Part shown: positions 7,858-16,344 of the stretch, one piece after another
How the letters are laid out: each line of letters opens with the position of its first letter
Numbering within the stretch: the first letter of the stretch is position 1
Origin: Rhizobium sp. BG4
Lineage (GTDB): Bacteria > Pseudomonadota > Alphaproteobacteria > Rhizobiales > Rhizobiaceae
Length of the DNA stretch: 64,000 nucleotides
Assembly: GCF_016864575.1 (NCBI RefSeq)
Contig: NZ_CP044125.1
Span: 3,950,001 to 4,014,000, forward strand
Direction of reading: 5' to 3'
Program-made: the position numbers and the translations under genes
Notes under the pieces: generated by a model
Told to the model about the DNA's origin: nothing
The model's input: the letters and a program-made list of their open reading frames with translations, nothing else
Database searches by the model: none

Positions 7858-8946
7858 ATGAAGTTGGAATACGGGGCGGCGTCTTTCGCAACGGGTGTGC
7901 GGTGGCTGGCATTGGCGGCAATGTGCGCTGCGGTCACGGCGTGCGGTACAACATCTCAGGCGCCGAAGAAGCGCGCTCACGGCAAAGAATACTTTTCCGA
8001 AAAAGAATATGGCGTCAAAGCCAGCCCCCGTGTCGTCGAGGGCGGACCGATCCCTAAGGGCGGCGGCCGCTATATCGTCGGCAATCCCTACCAGGTGAAG
8101 GGCAAGTGGTATTATCCGCAGGAAGACTTCTCCTATAGCAAGGTCGGCATCGCATCCTGGTACGGCTCGGCCTTCCATGGCCGCCTGACGGCGAACGGCG
8201 AAGTCTATGACCAGCTGTCGATCTCGGCGGCGCATCCGACATTCCCGCTGCCGAGCTATGCGCGCGTCACCAATGTCGAGAACGGCTCGTCGATCATCGT
8301 GCGCGTCAACGATCGCGGCCCTTATCACGAGGGTCGAATCATCGACCTGTCCAACAAGACCGCCGATCTGCTCGACATGAAGCATAGCGGCACCGGCCGC
8401 GTTCGCGTTCAGTATGTCGGCAAGGCGCGTATGGATGGGCATGACATGCCCTATCTGATGGCCTCCTACACGCCGAAGGGCAGCCGCATCCCGGCCGTCG
8501 ATCCGGGCGGTCAGATTGCAAGCGGCGTGATGGTTGCTTCCAACGATCGCCGCATCACCAGCGACCAGCTGCGCAGCCTGGGCACGCTGACCGTGCCGCA
8601 GACCTCCAAGGTTCCGGTTCCGATGTCGGCCACGGCTTACGGCGGTTCGACGCCGAGCGCCCGCTATAATGCCGCTCCGGTCCCGGCGCCGGCACCCACG
8701 CAGGCTTTCGGCACGATGGGTGCACCGCAGGGCTTTGGCGAGATGGTGGTTCTGCCGGAGATCGGACCGATCCCTTATGAGCGTCCCTATGGCGGGGGCA
8801 GCTCGCTGGCGATGGGCTATCAGGAAACCGAAACGGTCACCGTTCCGATCGCCTTCGACGCCGTCATGGTCCGCAACGATGGCCTGACGCAGGAATCGAT
8901 CCTCGCCTCCTACAAGCGCCAGCAGGCAAAGCAGCCGGTGCGCTAA
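7858..8946 (+). CDS. rlpA: RlpA-like septal ring lipoprotein / lytic transglycosylase
   Basis: Outer-membrane lipoprotein of the RlpA family, which cuts or binds peptidoglycan glycan strands at the division site. The N-terminus is a lipoprotein signal with lipobox V-T-A-C (lipidated Cys29). The double-psi beta-barrel domain spans about residues 95-180 and shows A-S-W-Y-G, G-R-x-T-A-N-G-E, V-R-V-N-D-R-G-P-Y and I-I-D-L-S, including the catalytic-type Asp of N-D-R-G. The C-terminal half is Pro/Ala-rich and no SPOR domain is evident, unlike E. coli RlpA. An in-frame GTG at 7849 is an alternative start. The next gene is a PBP5-like carboxypeptidase, so this is a small cell-wall pair. Confidence 0.92.
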   Translation: MKLEYGAASFATGVRWLALAAMCAAVTACGTTSQAPKKRAHGKEYFSEKEYGVKASPRVVEGGPIPKGGGRYIVGNPYQVKGKWYYPQEDFSYSKVGIASWYGSAFHGRLTANGEVYDQLSISAAHPTFPLPSYARVTNVENGSSIIVRVNDRGPYHEGRIIDLSNKTADLLDMKHSGTGRVRVQYVGKARMDGHDMPYLMASYTPKGSRIPAVDPGGQIASGVMVASNDRRITSDQLRSLGTLTVPQTSKVPVPMSATAYGGSTPSARYNAAPVPAPAPTQAFGTMGAPQGFGEMVVLPEIGPIPYERPYGGGSSLAMGYQETETVTVPIAFDAVMVRNDGLTQESILASYKRQQAKQPVR

Positions 8947-9015
8947 GACGCCGATTGCAGGCGCGCACCGGGTTCACTAACCTCCAGAATCGAATTTCGC
9001 GCTTGGGGACTTGCG

Positions 9016-10212
9016 ATGCTGAAGCGTCTCATCGGTTATTGCGTTTGCCTGCTTTCTGCCGCTTCGGCGGCAGCGGCAGCTGATCCGGCACCTGCCGGTT
9101 TCGTCACCAAGGCGGCGCAGGCCTATATGATCGAGGCTTCGACCGGCACGGTTCTTCTCGCGAAGAACGAGGGCCAGTCGTTTTCGCCGGCCTCGCTCGC
9201 CAAGCTGATGACGATGGATATCGTCTTTGCCTCGCTGAAGGGCGGCGAGATCACCCTCGATACCGATTATCCGGTCTCCGAATTCGCCTGGCGCACCGGC
9301 GGCGCACCGTCACGGACGGCAACGATGTTTGCTTCGCTGAAGAGCCGGGTGCGCGTCGAGGATCTGGTCAAGGGCGTTGCCATCCAGGGCGCCAATGACA
9401 GCTGCATCATTCTTGCCGAAGGCATGAGCGGCACCGAGGAGAATTTCGCCGCCGCCATGACGCGCCGTGCCCAGACGCTTGGGATGTCCAAGAGCATCTT
9501 CGGCAATTCGACGGGCCTGCCCGACGGCGGCAAGAGCAAGACGACGGCGCGGGATATGGTGACGTTGGCCGCCGATCTGCAGCAGACCTATCCGGCCTAT
9601 TATCCCTATTTCGCGCAGGCCGATTTCGAGTGGAACAAGATCTTCCAGCGCAATCGCAATCCGCTGCTTGGTCTCGGGCTAGGCGCAGATGGCCTTGCGA
9701 CCGGCTTTGCCGAAGGCGAGGGCTATTCGATCGTTGCCTCGGTGCAGCGTGACGGCAAGCGGCTGTTCCTGGCGCTCGGCGGCATTGCCTCCGACAAGGA
9801 GCGCACAGACGAGGCCAAGCGCATTCTCGAATGGGGGCTGACCTCCTTCGAAACGCGGCAGATCTTTGCCGAGAAGGAAGTTGTCGGGTCGGCGAGCGTC
9901 TACGGCGGTCAGTCGGGCAGTGTCGACCTCGTCGCCAAGACGCCGGTCAGCGTCTATATCCCGGTCAGCAATCCCGATCGGCTGGCGGCGCGAATCATCT
10001 ATCGCTGGCCGCTGACAGCGCCGGTTGCGGCCGATGCGGAGGCGGGGACGCTGGTGATTTCCTCCGGCGGGCGCGTGTTGCGCGAAGTGCCGCTCTTTAC
10101 CGCGCAGGGCGTGGCCGAGGGCTCGCTGACCAGCCGGGCGGTCGATGCGCTGCTCGAACTCGGCGAATCCGTGTTCTTCTCCTGGCTTTGGGACAAGCCC
10201 GAAGGCGCCTGA
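9016..10212 (+). CDS. PBP5-like D-alanyl-D-alanine carboxypeptidase (DacC/DacF type) with altered motifs
   Basis: Peptidase S11 family. These trim the terminal D-Ala of peptidoglycan stem peptides in the periplasm. The 398 residues carry a signal peptide (to about residue 22), the serine-lysine motif S60-L-A-K63, and a C-terminal beta-rich domain after about residue 285 as in PBP5. Two catalytic motifs are unusual: the S-x-N position reads G125-A-N127 (family S-G-N or S-A-N), and the K-T-G position reads A228-T-G230, losing the lysine. The surrounding sequence (D-G-L-A-T-G-F, and G-Y-S-I-V after it) aligns well, so these are substitutions rather than misreading. It may be weak, inactive or specialised. 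It follows rlpA by 70 bp on the same strand. Confidence 0.9.
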   Translation: MLKRLIGYCVCLLSAASAAAAADPAPAGFVTKAAQAYMIEASTGTVLLAKNEGQSFSPASLAKLMTMDIVFASLKGGEITLDTDYPVSEFAWRTGGAPSRTATMFASLKSRVRVEDLVKGVAIQGANDSCIILAEGMSGTEENFAAAMTRRAQTLGMSKSIFGNSTGLPDGGKSKTTARDMVTLAADLQQTYPAYYPYFAQADFEWNKIFQRNRNPLLGLGLGADGLATGFAEGEGYSIVASVQRDGKRLFLALGGIASDKERTDEAKRILEWGLTSFETRQIFAEKEVVGSASVYGGQSGSVDLVAKTPVSVYIPVSNPDRLAARIIYRWPLTAPVAADAEAGTLVISSGGRVLREVPLFTAQGVAEGSLTSRAVDALLELGESVFFSWLWDKPEGA

Positions 10213-10350
10213 CGACCGGGCCGGCACTTGAAATTGGCGGGGAAGGGCGCTTGCCCGGCTCAGTGCAAGGTTTCACTTGGCGGCGTCTTCGGCTAGATAG
10301 GTCAGGAGCCCTGCGTCAATTCTTTCGCAGGATGGCGAGAAGACGGGAAA

Positions 10351-11031
10351 GTGCGCGTGTCGTCCGGTACGGGATTGTTCGTTACATTCGAAGGCGGTGA
10401 GGGGGCTGGCAAATCGACCCAGATCCGCCGCCTTGCCGAAGCTTTGCGCGAGCGCGGACATCAGGTGCTGCTGACGCGCGAGCCCGGCGGTTCGCCGGGT
10501 GCGGAAGCCGTTCGCCATGTGCTGCTGTCAGGCGCGGCCGAAGCTTTCGGCACGCGGATGGAAGCGATCCTGTTTGCCGCCGCGCGTAACGATCACGTCG
10601 AGGAAATCATCCGGCCGGCGCTGCTGCAGGGCAAGATCGTGCTCTGTGACCGCTTCATGGATTCCTCGCGCGTCTATCAGGGCGTAACCGGCAATCTGGA
10701 GCCCGATTTCATCGAGACGCTGCAGCGCATCGCCGTCAACGGCGTGGTGCCGGATTGCACCGTCATCCTCGATATTCCAGCAAGTGCCGGTCTTGCCCGG
10801 GTGCAGAAGCGCAATGCGGACGGTCCCGATCGCTTCGAGAAAGAAGAACTCGAAACGCACGAGAAGCGCCGCGAGGCCTATCTCGATATCGCCGCCCGCG
10901 AACCGGAACGCTGCCACGTCGTCAATGCCATGCAGGACGAGGCCGCCATCGCTGCCGAAATCCTTGAGATCATCACGCAGCTGACGAGCACTGACGCAGC
11001 CGAAAAGACACCGGAAGCCGTTCATGAGTGA
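10351..11031 (+). CDS. tmk: Thymidylate kinase
   Basis: Phosphorylates dTMP to dTDP using ATP, essential for dTTP supply. The 226 residues include the P-loop F-E-G-G-E-G-A-G-K-S-T (13-23), the D-R-F-M-D-S-S segment (the DR(Y/F) motif that binds the nucleotide) and the lid-region arginines typical of Tmk. The start is a GTG; the ORF begins MRVSSGTGLFVTFEGG. The stop overlaps holB by 8 bp, so tmk and holB are translationally coupled, and metG, tatD and the MBL gene follow nearby, a conserved rhizobial order. Nothing is abnormal. Confidence 0.96.
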   Translation: MRVSSGTGLFVTFEGGEGAGKSTQIRRLAEALRERGHQVLLTREPGGSPGAEAVRHVLLSGAAEAFGTRMEAILFAAARNDHVEEIIRPALLQGKIVLCDRFMDSSRVYQGVTGNLEPDFIETLQRIAVNGVVPDCTVILDIPASAGLARVQKRNADGPDRFEKEELETHEKRREAYLDIAAREPERCHVVNAMQDEAAIAAEILEIITQLTSTDAAEKTPEAVHE

Positions 11032-12049
11032 GGACCGGCCCGGCCTGCTGGATGGGGCGATCTGGCCGGCGGAAAATCCCAAGCTCTTTGGTCACGAGGA
11101 TGCGGAGGCTTTCCTCTCGCAGTCCTATCGCTCCGGCAAGGGGCATCATGCGGTCCTGATCGAGGGGCCGGAAGGCATCGGCAAGGCGACGCTGGCCTTC
11201 CGCTTTGCCAATTACGTGCTTTCGCACCCCGATCCCGGGACCGCGCCTGAAATCATTCCCGATCCGGATCCGAATTCTCCCGTCAGCCGCCAGATCTCAT
11301 CGGGTGCCTCGCACAATCTCCTGCATCTGGCGCGGCCGGTCGACGAGAAGACCGGCAAGGTCAAGTCGGCGATCACCGTCGACGAGGTGCGCCGCGCCGG
11401 GAAATTCTTCTCGCAGACATCAGGTACCGGCAACTGGCGCATCGTCATCATCGATCCGGCCGACGACATGAACCGGAATGCCGCCAATGCGATCCTGAAG
11501 ATCCTCGAGGAGCCACCGAAGCGGGCGCTGTTCCTGGTTCTCTCGCATGCGCCAGGAAAGCTGCTGCCGACCATCCGCTCGCGATGCCTGCCGCTGAAGC
11601 TTTCGCCGCTTGGCGAAGGCGACCTCGCGGCGGCGCTCGGCAATCTCGGCGCCGCGGCCGACGACGAGTCGCTGCTTGCGGCCGCCAAGGGCAGCGTCGG
11701 CGAGGCACTGAAGCTGATGAATTATGGTGGCGGCGAGATCATCAATGCCTATCAGGACGTGCTTTCGGCACAGGGACCGGCGGCGCGGCGCGCGATGCAC
11801 CGGCTGGCCGACGCTCTCTCCGGCAAGGAAAGCGATACGATCTTCGAGTTCTTCGTGAGCCATGTCGGCGAAGACCTGATGGACCGGGCGCGTCAGGCGG
11901 CGCGGGCAGGGGATATCGCCGGTGCCGAGCGGATGGCGCGGCTGCAATCGGATGTGAACGAGCGGCTGACGGTGTCGGGCGCCTATAATCTCGACCGCAA
12001 GCAGACGATCCTCGGCATTCTCGCCGATATCAAGCAACCCGGGCCGTAA
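11024..12049 (+). CDS. holB: DNA polymerase III delta' subunit
   Basis: Clamp-loader subunit that with delta and gamma/tau opens the beta clamp at the fork. The 341 residues carry an AAA+ P-loop G-P-E-G-I-G-K-A-T (48-56), a D-D-M-N-x-N-A-A-N-A-I-L-K-I-L-E-E-P-P sensor region (the S-R-C arginine-finger region follows as S-R-C-L) and a helical C-terminal collar domain. The P-loop is intact. It overlaps tmk by 8 bp. Its stop abuts the stop of the convergent TauE/SafE gene with no spacer at all. Confidence 0.95.
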   Translation: MSEDRPGLLDGAIWPAENPKLFGHEDAEAFLSQSYRSGKGHHAVLIEGPEGIGKATLAFRFANYVLSHPDPGTAPEIIPDPDPNSPVSRQISSGASHNLLHLARPVDEKTGKVKSAITVDEVRRAGKFFSQTSGTGNWRIVIIDPADDMNRNAANAILKILEEPPKRALFLVLSHAPGKLLPTIRSRCLPLKLSPLGEGDLAAALGNLGAAADDESLLAAAKGSVGEALKLMNYGGGEIINAYQDVLSAQGPAARRAMHRLADALSGKESDTIFEFFVSHVGEDLMDRARQAARAGDIAGAERMARLQSDVNERLTVSGAYNLDRKQTILGILADIKQPGP

Positions 12050-12850
12050 TCAAGCCGTCAGCAGCTTCCAGGCGACGACGGCAAGCGTCAGCGCCAGCAC
12101 GATGCGGATGGTGCGTTCGTGCAGCTTCGGCGCCAGCAGGCTGCCTGCGATGATCCCCGGGATCGAACCGATGAGCAAGGCAATCAGCATCAGCCAGTCG
12201 ATCTCGCCGATGAACCAGTAGCCCATGCCGCCGATCAGCGTCAGCGGCACTGCATGGACGATATCGGAACCGACGATCTCGCGCACATCGAGGTTCGGAT
12301 ACAGAACCAGGAGAATGGTGACGCCAAGCGCACCGGCGCCGACCGAGGTCAGCGTGACGAGAATGCCAAGCGCCAGGCCGAGGATGGCGGTGAAGATGGC
12401 GATCGTCGCGGGCTTCGGCGGCGAGCGCTCGCCGATGGCGCTCTTGGCAAAGGCGAGCACTTGGGAGCGGAAAATCAGCATGAAGGCGGTCATGACCAGC
12501 AGCCAGCCAAGCGCGATGGTGATCGTATGGGCGACCTCGACGCTCTTGCGGTCGACGCCGGACATCAGCCAGAGCATTAGCAGGGCGGCCGGGACGCTTC
12601 CGGCGGCGAGCGAGCCGACGATGCGCCAGTTGATGCGGCCATGTATGCCGTGGACCGCGGTACCCGCTGATTTGGTGATCGCGGCATAGAGAAGGTCGGT
12701 GCCGACGGCAGTTGCCGGATGGACGCCGAAGAGCAGCACCAGCAGCGGCGTCATCAGCGAGCCGCCGCCGACGCCTGTAATGCCGACGAGCATGCCGACA
12801 AAGAAGCCGGAGAGCGAATAGAGCGGCTGGAAGGTTTCGGGAAGGCTCAA
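12050..12850 (-). CDS. TauE/SafE family membrane exporter
   Basis: A 266-residue polytopic protein of the TauE/SafE (DUF81) family, which is linked to export of sulfite, sulfoacetate and other small anions. There are about eight hydrophobic segments, two of them carrying the family repeat: G-x-x-V-G-x-x-x-G-V-G-G-G near residues 20-32 and the related L-x-S-V-G-A-G-A-L-G in the second half. The start is TTG, supported by GGGGAA 6 nt upstream. The substrate is unknown because no sulfur-metabolism genes are nearby. It is convergent with holB and divergent from metG. Confidence 0.88.
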   Translation of the reverse strand: MSLPETFQPLYSLSGFFVGMLVGITGVGGGSLMTPLLVLLFGVHPATAVGTDLLYAAITKSAGTAVHGIHGRINWRIVGSLAAGSVPAALLMLWLMSGVDRKSVEVAHTITIALGWLLVMTAFMLIFRSQVLAFAKSAIGERSPPKPATIAIFTAILGLALGILVTLTSVGAGALGVTILLVLYPNLDVREIVGSDIVHAVPLTLIGGMGYWFIGEIDWLMLIALLIGSIPGIIAGSLLAPKLHERTIRIVLALTLAVVAWKLLTA

Positions 12851-13071
12851 GCGGCATTCCCCGATGCGCGTGCGGCGATCAGCTCAATTTTCACGGTCTA
12901 CTCTGCCTCGCCCCTGATGATGGCAAAGGGGTAGGATGCGGGCAAAAACGAGTCAAGCTCAGCTTGCCGCGCAGACGGCCAAAAGGCTGCCGCTTTCGAA
13001 ACTTAGTGTTTCTCTTCGCCATGACATGCGCTAAGAGCGGCTGACAATTTTTATAGAGTAAGCCGGACAAG

Positions 13072-14631
13072 ATGGCCGCCATGACAGACAAGAAGCCCTT
13101 CTACATCACCACCGCGATTTCCTATCCGAACGGCAAGCCGCATATCGGCCATGCCTACGAACTGATCGCCACCGACGCCATGGCGCGCTTCCAGCGCCTC
13201 GACGGCCGTGATGTGTTCTTCCTGACGGGTACCGACGAGCACGGCCAGAAGATGCAGCAGACGGCGCGCAACGAGGGCATCACGGCCCAGGAACTTGCCG
13301 ACCGCAATTCCGGTGAATTCCAGGCGATGGCGAAGCTGTTGAATGCGTCGAACGACGACTTCATCCGCACGACGCAGGAGCGCCACCACGAGACTTCGCG
13401 CAACATCTGGAACCTGATGGCCGACAACGGCGACATCTACAAGGATTCCTATGCCGGCTGGTACTCGGTTCGTGACGAAGCCTATTACCAGGAAGACGAG
13501 ACCGAAGTGCGCGCCGACGGCGTCCGCTATGGCCCCCAGGGCACGCCGGTCGAATGGGTCGAGGAAGCCAGCTACTTCTTCAAGCTGTCCGAATACCAGG
13601 ACAAGCTCCTGAAGCACTACGAAGAGAACCCGGATTTCATCGGCCCGTCCGAGCGCCGAAACGAGGTCATTTCCTTCGTCAAGTCCGGCCTGAAGGACCT
13701 CTCGGTCTCGCGCACGACCTTCGACTGGGGCATCAAGGTTCCGAACGACCCCGAGCATGTCATGTATGTCTGGGTCGACGCGCTAACCAACTACATCACC
13801 GCGACCGGCTATATCGAAGACCGCAATGGACCGCGGGCGAAATACTGGCCGGCCGATGTGCATATCATCGGCAAGGACATCATCCGCTTCCACGCCGTCT
13901 ATTGGCCGGCCTTCCTGATGTCGGCGGGTCTGCCGCTGCCGAAGCGCGTCTTTGCCCACGGCTTCCTGCTCAACAAGGGCGAGAAGATGTCGAAGTCGCT
14001 GGGCAACGTCGTCGATCCCGTCAATCTCGTCAATCACTTCGGTCTCGACCAGGTGCGCTACTTCTTCCTGCGCGAAGTCTCCTTCGGCCAGGACGGCAGC
14101 TATAGCGAAGAGGCGATCGGCCAGCGCATCAACGCTGACCTCGCCAATGGTATCGGCAACCTTGCCAGCCGCTCGCTGTCGATGATCGTCAAGAATTGCG
14201 ACGGCAAGATCCCGGAACCCGGTCCGCTGACGGATGAAGACAAGGTGATGCTGGCTGCTGCCGATGCGCTGCTGGATTCCAACCGCGAAGACATGGGCAA
14301 GCAGATGATCCACAAGGCTGTCGCCTCGATCATCGGCGTGGTCTCCGAGACCGACCGCTATTTCGCCGGCCAGGCGCCGTGGGCGCTGAAGAAGACCGAT
14401 CCGGACCGTATGGCCACCGTGCTCTACGTTACGGCAGAAGTCGTCCGCCAGATCGCCATCCTGCTTCAGCCGATCGTACCGGAATCGGCCGGGAAGCTGC
14501 TCGATCTCGTTGCCGCTCCTGCGGACAAGCGCGATTTCGCAGCGCTCGGCGAGGCCGGCCGTCTGGTGCCAGGCACGCAGCTTGAGGCACCGGCACCGGT
14601 CTTCCCGCGTTACGTCGCGCCCGAGGCTTAA
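13072..14631 (+). CDS. metG: Methionyl-tRNA synthetase
   Basis: Charges tRNA-Met with methionine in the cytosol. The 519-residue class I enzyme has the H-I-G-H signature at 24-27 and K-M-S-K-S at 305-309. The C-terminal anticodon-binding helical domain is present, and there is no appended dimerisation domain, as in the shorter bacterial form common in alphaproteobacteria. A second in-frame ATG at 13081 (MTDKKPFYITT) is also plausible and may be the true start. tatD follows by 9 bp and the MBL gene follows tatD, forming one unit. Confidence 0.96.
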   Translation: MAAMTDKKPFYITTAISYPNGKPHIGHAYELIATDAMARFQRLDGRDVFFLTGTDEHGQKMQQTARNEGITAQELADRNSGEFQAMAKLLNASNDDFIRTTQERHHETSRNIWNLMADNGDIYKDSYAGWYSVRDEAYYQEDETEVRADGVRYGPQGTPVEWVEEASYFFKLSEYQDKLLKHYEENPDFIGPSERRNEVISFVKSGLKDLSVSRTTFDWGIKVPNDPEHVMYVWVDALTNYITATGYIEDRNGPRAKYWPADVHIIGKDIIRFHAVYWPAFLMSAGLPLPKRVFAHGFLLNKGEKMSKSLGNVVDPVNLVNHFGLDQVRYFFLREVSFGQDGSYSEEAIGQRINADLANGIGNLASRSLSMIVKNCDGKIPEPGPLTDEDKVMLAAADALLDSNREDMGKQMIHKAVASIIGVVSETDRYFAGQAPWALKKTDPDRMATVLYVTAEVVRQIAILLQPIVPESAGKLLDLVAAPADKRDFAALGEAGRLVPGTQLEAPAPVFPRYVAPEA

Positions 14632-14640
14632 GGACTGCCG

Positions 14641-15423
14641 ATGCTGATCGATACGCATTGCCATCTGGACTTTGCCGATTTCGACGCTGAGCGCGACGAG
14701 ATCGTTGCTCGGGCGCACCAGTCCGGCGTCAAGCAGATGGTGACGATCTCGACGCGCGTCAGGAAGCTCGACGGGCTGCTGGCGATCACCGAGCGCTATC
14801 CGTCGGTCTTCTGCTCGGTCGGCACGCATCCGAACAGCGCCAACGAGGAACTTGATATCCAGACGGAAGATCTCGTCCGTCTGGCGAACGCCCATGAGAA
14901 GATCGTTGCGATCGGCGAAGCCGGTCTCGACTATTTTTATGACACGCAGACGCCTGCGGACCAGCAGACCGGCTTTCGCCGTCACATCGCGGCTGCGCGC
15001 GAAACGCAGCTGCCGCTGGTCATTCACAGCCGCAGCGCCGACGAGGACATGGCGGCGATCCTGACCGAGGAAACAGGGAAGGGGGCCTTCCCTTTCATCC
15101 TGCATTGCTTCTCGGCCGGCCCTGAGCTTGCGAAGACCGGCGTCGAGCTTGGCGGTTATATCTCCTTCTCGGGCATCCTGACCTTCCCTAAGTCGGAAGA
15201 ACTGCGGGCGATCGCCAAGACGATCCCGCATGACCGGCTGCTAGTCGAAACCGACGCGCCTTATCTGGCGCCGAAGCGCTGGCGCGGCAAGCGCAACGAG
15301 CCATCCTACGTCGTGAACACCGCCGAGGTGCTCGCCGAGACACTCGATCTCAGCTACGCCGAGATGGCGCGCATCACCACCGACAACGCCTTCCGGCTGT
15401 TCACCAAGATGCCAAGGATCTAG
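14641..15423 (+). CDS. TatD family metal-dependent hydrolase
   Basis: A 260-residue TIM-barrel protein of the TatD/YcfH family, metal-dependent nucleases linked to DNA repair and RNA quality control. The first metal ligands are in L-I-D-T-H-C-H-L-D (H6, H8). Later hallmarks are A-I-G-E-A-G-L-D-Y, V-I-H-S-R, L-H-C-F-S and L-V-E-T-D-A-P-Y-L-A-P, all intact. It lies between metG (9 bp upstream) and the MBL gene (4 bp downstream), the usual rhizobial order. Its physiological substrate is not known. Confidence 0.93.
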   Translation: MLIDTHCHLDFADFDAERDEIVARAHQSGVKQMVTISTRVRKLDGLLAITERYPSVFCSVGTHPNSANEELDIQTEDLVRLANAHEKIVAIGEAGLDYFYDTQTPADQQTGFRRHIAAARETQLPLVIHSRSADEDMAAILTEETGKGAFPFILHCFSAGPELAKTGVELGGYISFSGILTFPKSEELRAIAKTIPHDRLLVETDAPYLAPKRWRGKRNEPSYVVNTAEVLAETLDLSYAEMARITTDNAFRLFTKMPRI

Positions 15424-15427
15424 CGGC

Positions 15428-16258
15428 GTGGGCTACCGGCGGCGTTTCACCATTCTCGGCTGTTCGTCGTCGCCAGGCGTGCCGCGCATCACCGGTGACT
15501 GGGGCGCCTGCAATCCGGACAATCCGAAGAACCGGCGCACGCGCGCATCCTTCATGGTGCAGCAGTTCGACGGCAATGGCGGCGTCACAACCGTCGTCGT
15601 CGATACCGGATCCGATTTCCGCGAGCAGATGATCGCCGCCAAGGTCGGTCACATCGATGCGGTGCTCTACACGCATCCGCATGCCGACCATATCCACGGC
15701 ATCGACGATCTGCGTGGCTACTATCACAATGCCCAGCAGCGCGTGCCGATCTACGCCAATGCGTTCACGATGGAGCGTATCCGCCAAGGTTTCGGCTATT
15801 GCATCGAAACGCCGCCAGGCAGCAATTATCCGCCGATTGTCGAGCCCAGGCTGATCGAGACGCTCGACGCGTCGATCCGCATATCCGGCGCCGGCGGCAC
15901 CATTTCGTTTCTGCCGCACGAGCAGCAGCACGGCGATATCATCTCGCTCGGCTTCCGCATCGGCAATGTCGCTTATTGCAGCGATATCAGTGACTTTCCG
16001 GCGGAAACTGCAGTGAGGCTTGAAAAGCTGGATGTGCTGATCATCGATGCACTTCAATACCGATATCATCCGAGCCATCTGTCGCTGGAACAGTCGCTGG
16101 ACTGGATCGCAAGACTGCAGCCGAAACGCGCGATCCTGACGCATATGCATACACCGTTGGACTACGACACAGTGATGGGCGAGACGCCGGATCACGTCGA
16201 ACCGGCTTACGACCAGATGCAGTTCGAGATCGAACTCAGCGAGCTGGAAGAGCGCTGA
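15428..16258 (+). CDS. MBL-fold metallo-hydrolase (PhnP/phosphodiesterase-like)
   Basis: A 276-residue metallo-beta-lactamase-fold hydrolase. The metal-binding motif H-P-H-A-D-H is at 83-88. Further ligands appear in F-L-P-H-E-Q-Q-H, Y-C-S-D-I-S and the final L-T-H-M-H. The N-terminal I-L-G-C-S-S-S-P-G-V-P-R and the overall layout resemble PhnP-type cyclic phosphodiesterases, but the substrate is not determined by sequence. The start is GTG, 4 bp after the tatD stop, so it is the last gene of the metG unit. The dif-like site begins 53 bp after its stop codon. Confidence 0.88.
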   Translation: MGYRRRFTILGCSSSPGVPRITGDWGACNPDNPKNRRTRASFMVQQFDGNGGVTTVVVDTGSDFREQMIAAKVGHIDAVLYTHPHADHIHGIDDLRGYYHNAQQRVPIYANAFTMERIRQGFGYCIETPPGSNYPPIVEPRLIETLDASIRISGAGGTISFLPHEQQHGDIISLGFRIGNVAYCSDISDFPAETAVRLEKLDVLIIDALQYRYHPSHLSLEQSLDWIARLQPKRAILTHMHTPLDYDTVMGETPDHVEPAYDQMQFEIELSELEER

Positions 16259-16311
16259 GGGCGTCAGAGTGCCGGTTTTCCGGGGTTCTCAGGTAATCTG
16301 GGTATATCGTT

Positions 16312-16339
16312 TAGTTCCATAATCTATCTTATGCGATCT
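16312..16339 (-). other. dif: Xer recombination site, probable chromosomal dif
   Basis: On the minus strand the XerC-like arm is AGATCGCATAA (16339-16329), the 6-bp centre is GATAGA, and the XerD-like arm is TTATGGAACTA (16322-16312). The inner CATAA and TTATG half-sites and 6-bp spacer match the dif layout of E. coli (CGCATAA, six bases, TTATG). By-eye counts of GGGNAGGG (the E. coli FtsK-orienting motif) change strand here: + at 3203, 10240, 11904 and 15076; - at 18871, 20517, 27351, 29126, 35145, 36649, 40503, 44766 and 56324. All point at the site. An IS1202-like element lies 5 bp from the XerC-like arm. Confidence 0.75.
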
Positions 16340-16344
16340 TTGCA
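16340..16344 (+). repeat. Left target-site duplication of the IS (TTGCA)
   Basis: TTGCA here is repeated at 17968-17972 immediately after the right end of the element, as expected for a 5-bp staggered insertion. It also fills exactly the gap between the dif-like XerC arm and the element. Confidence 0.7.

Noticed and set aside
12030..12857. Second minus-strand frame over the TauE/SafE gene
   Set aside because: It is Arg/His/Ala-rich without membrane character, whereas the overlapping frame gives a normal polytopic TauE/SafE protein with a ribosome-binding site.
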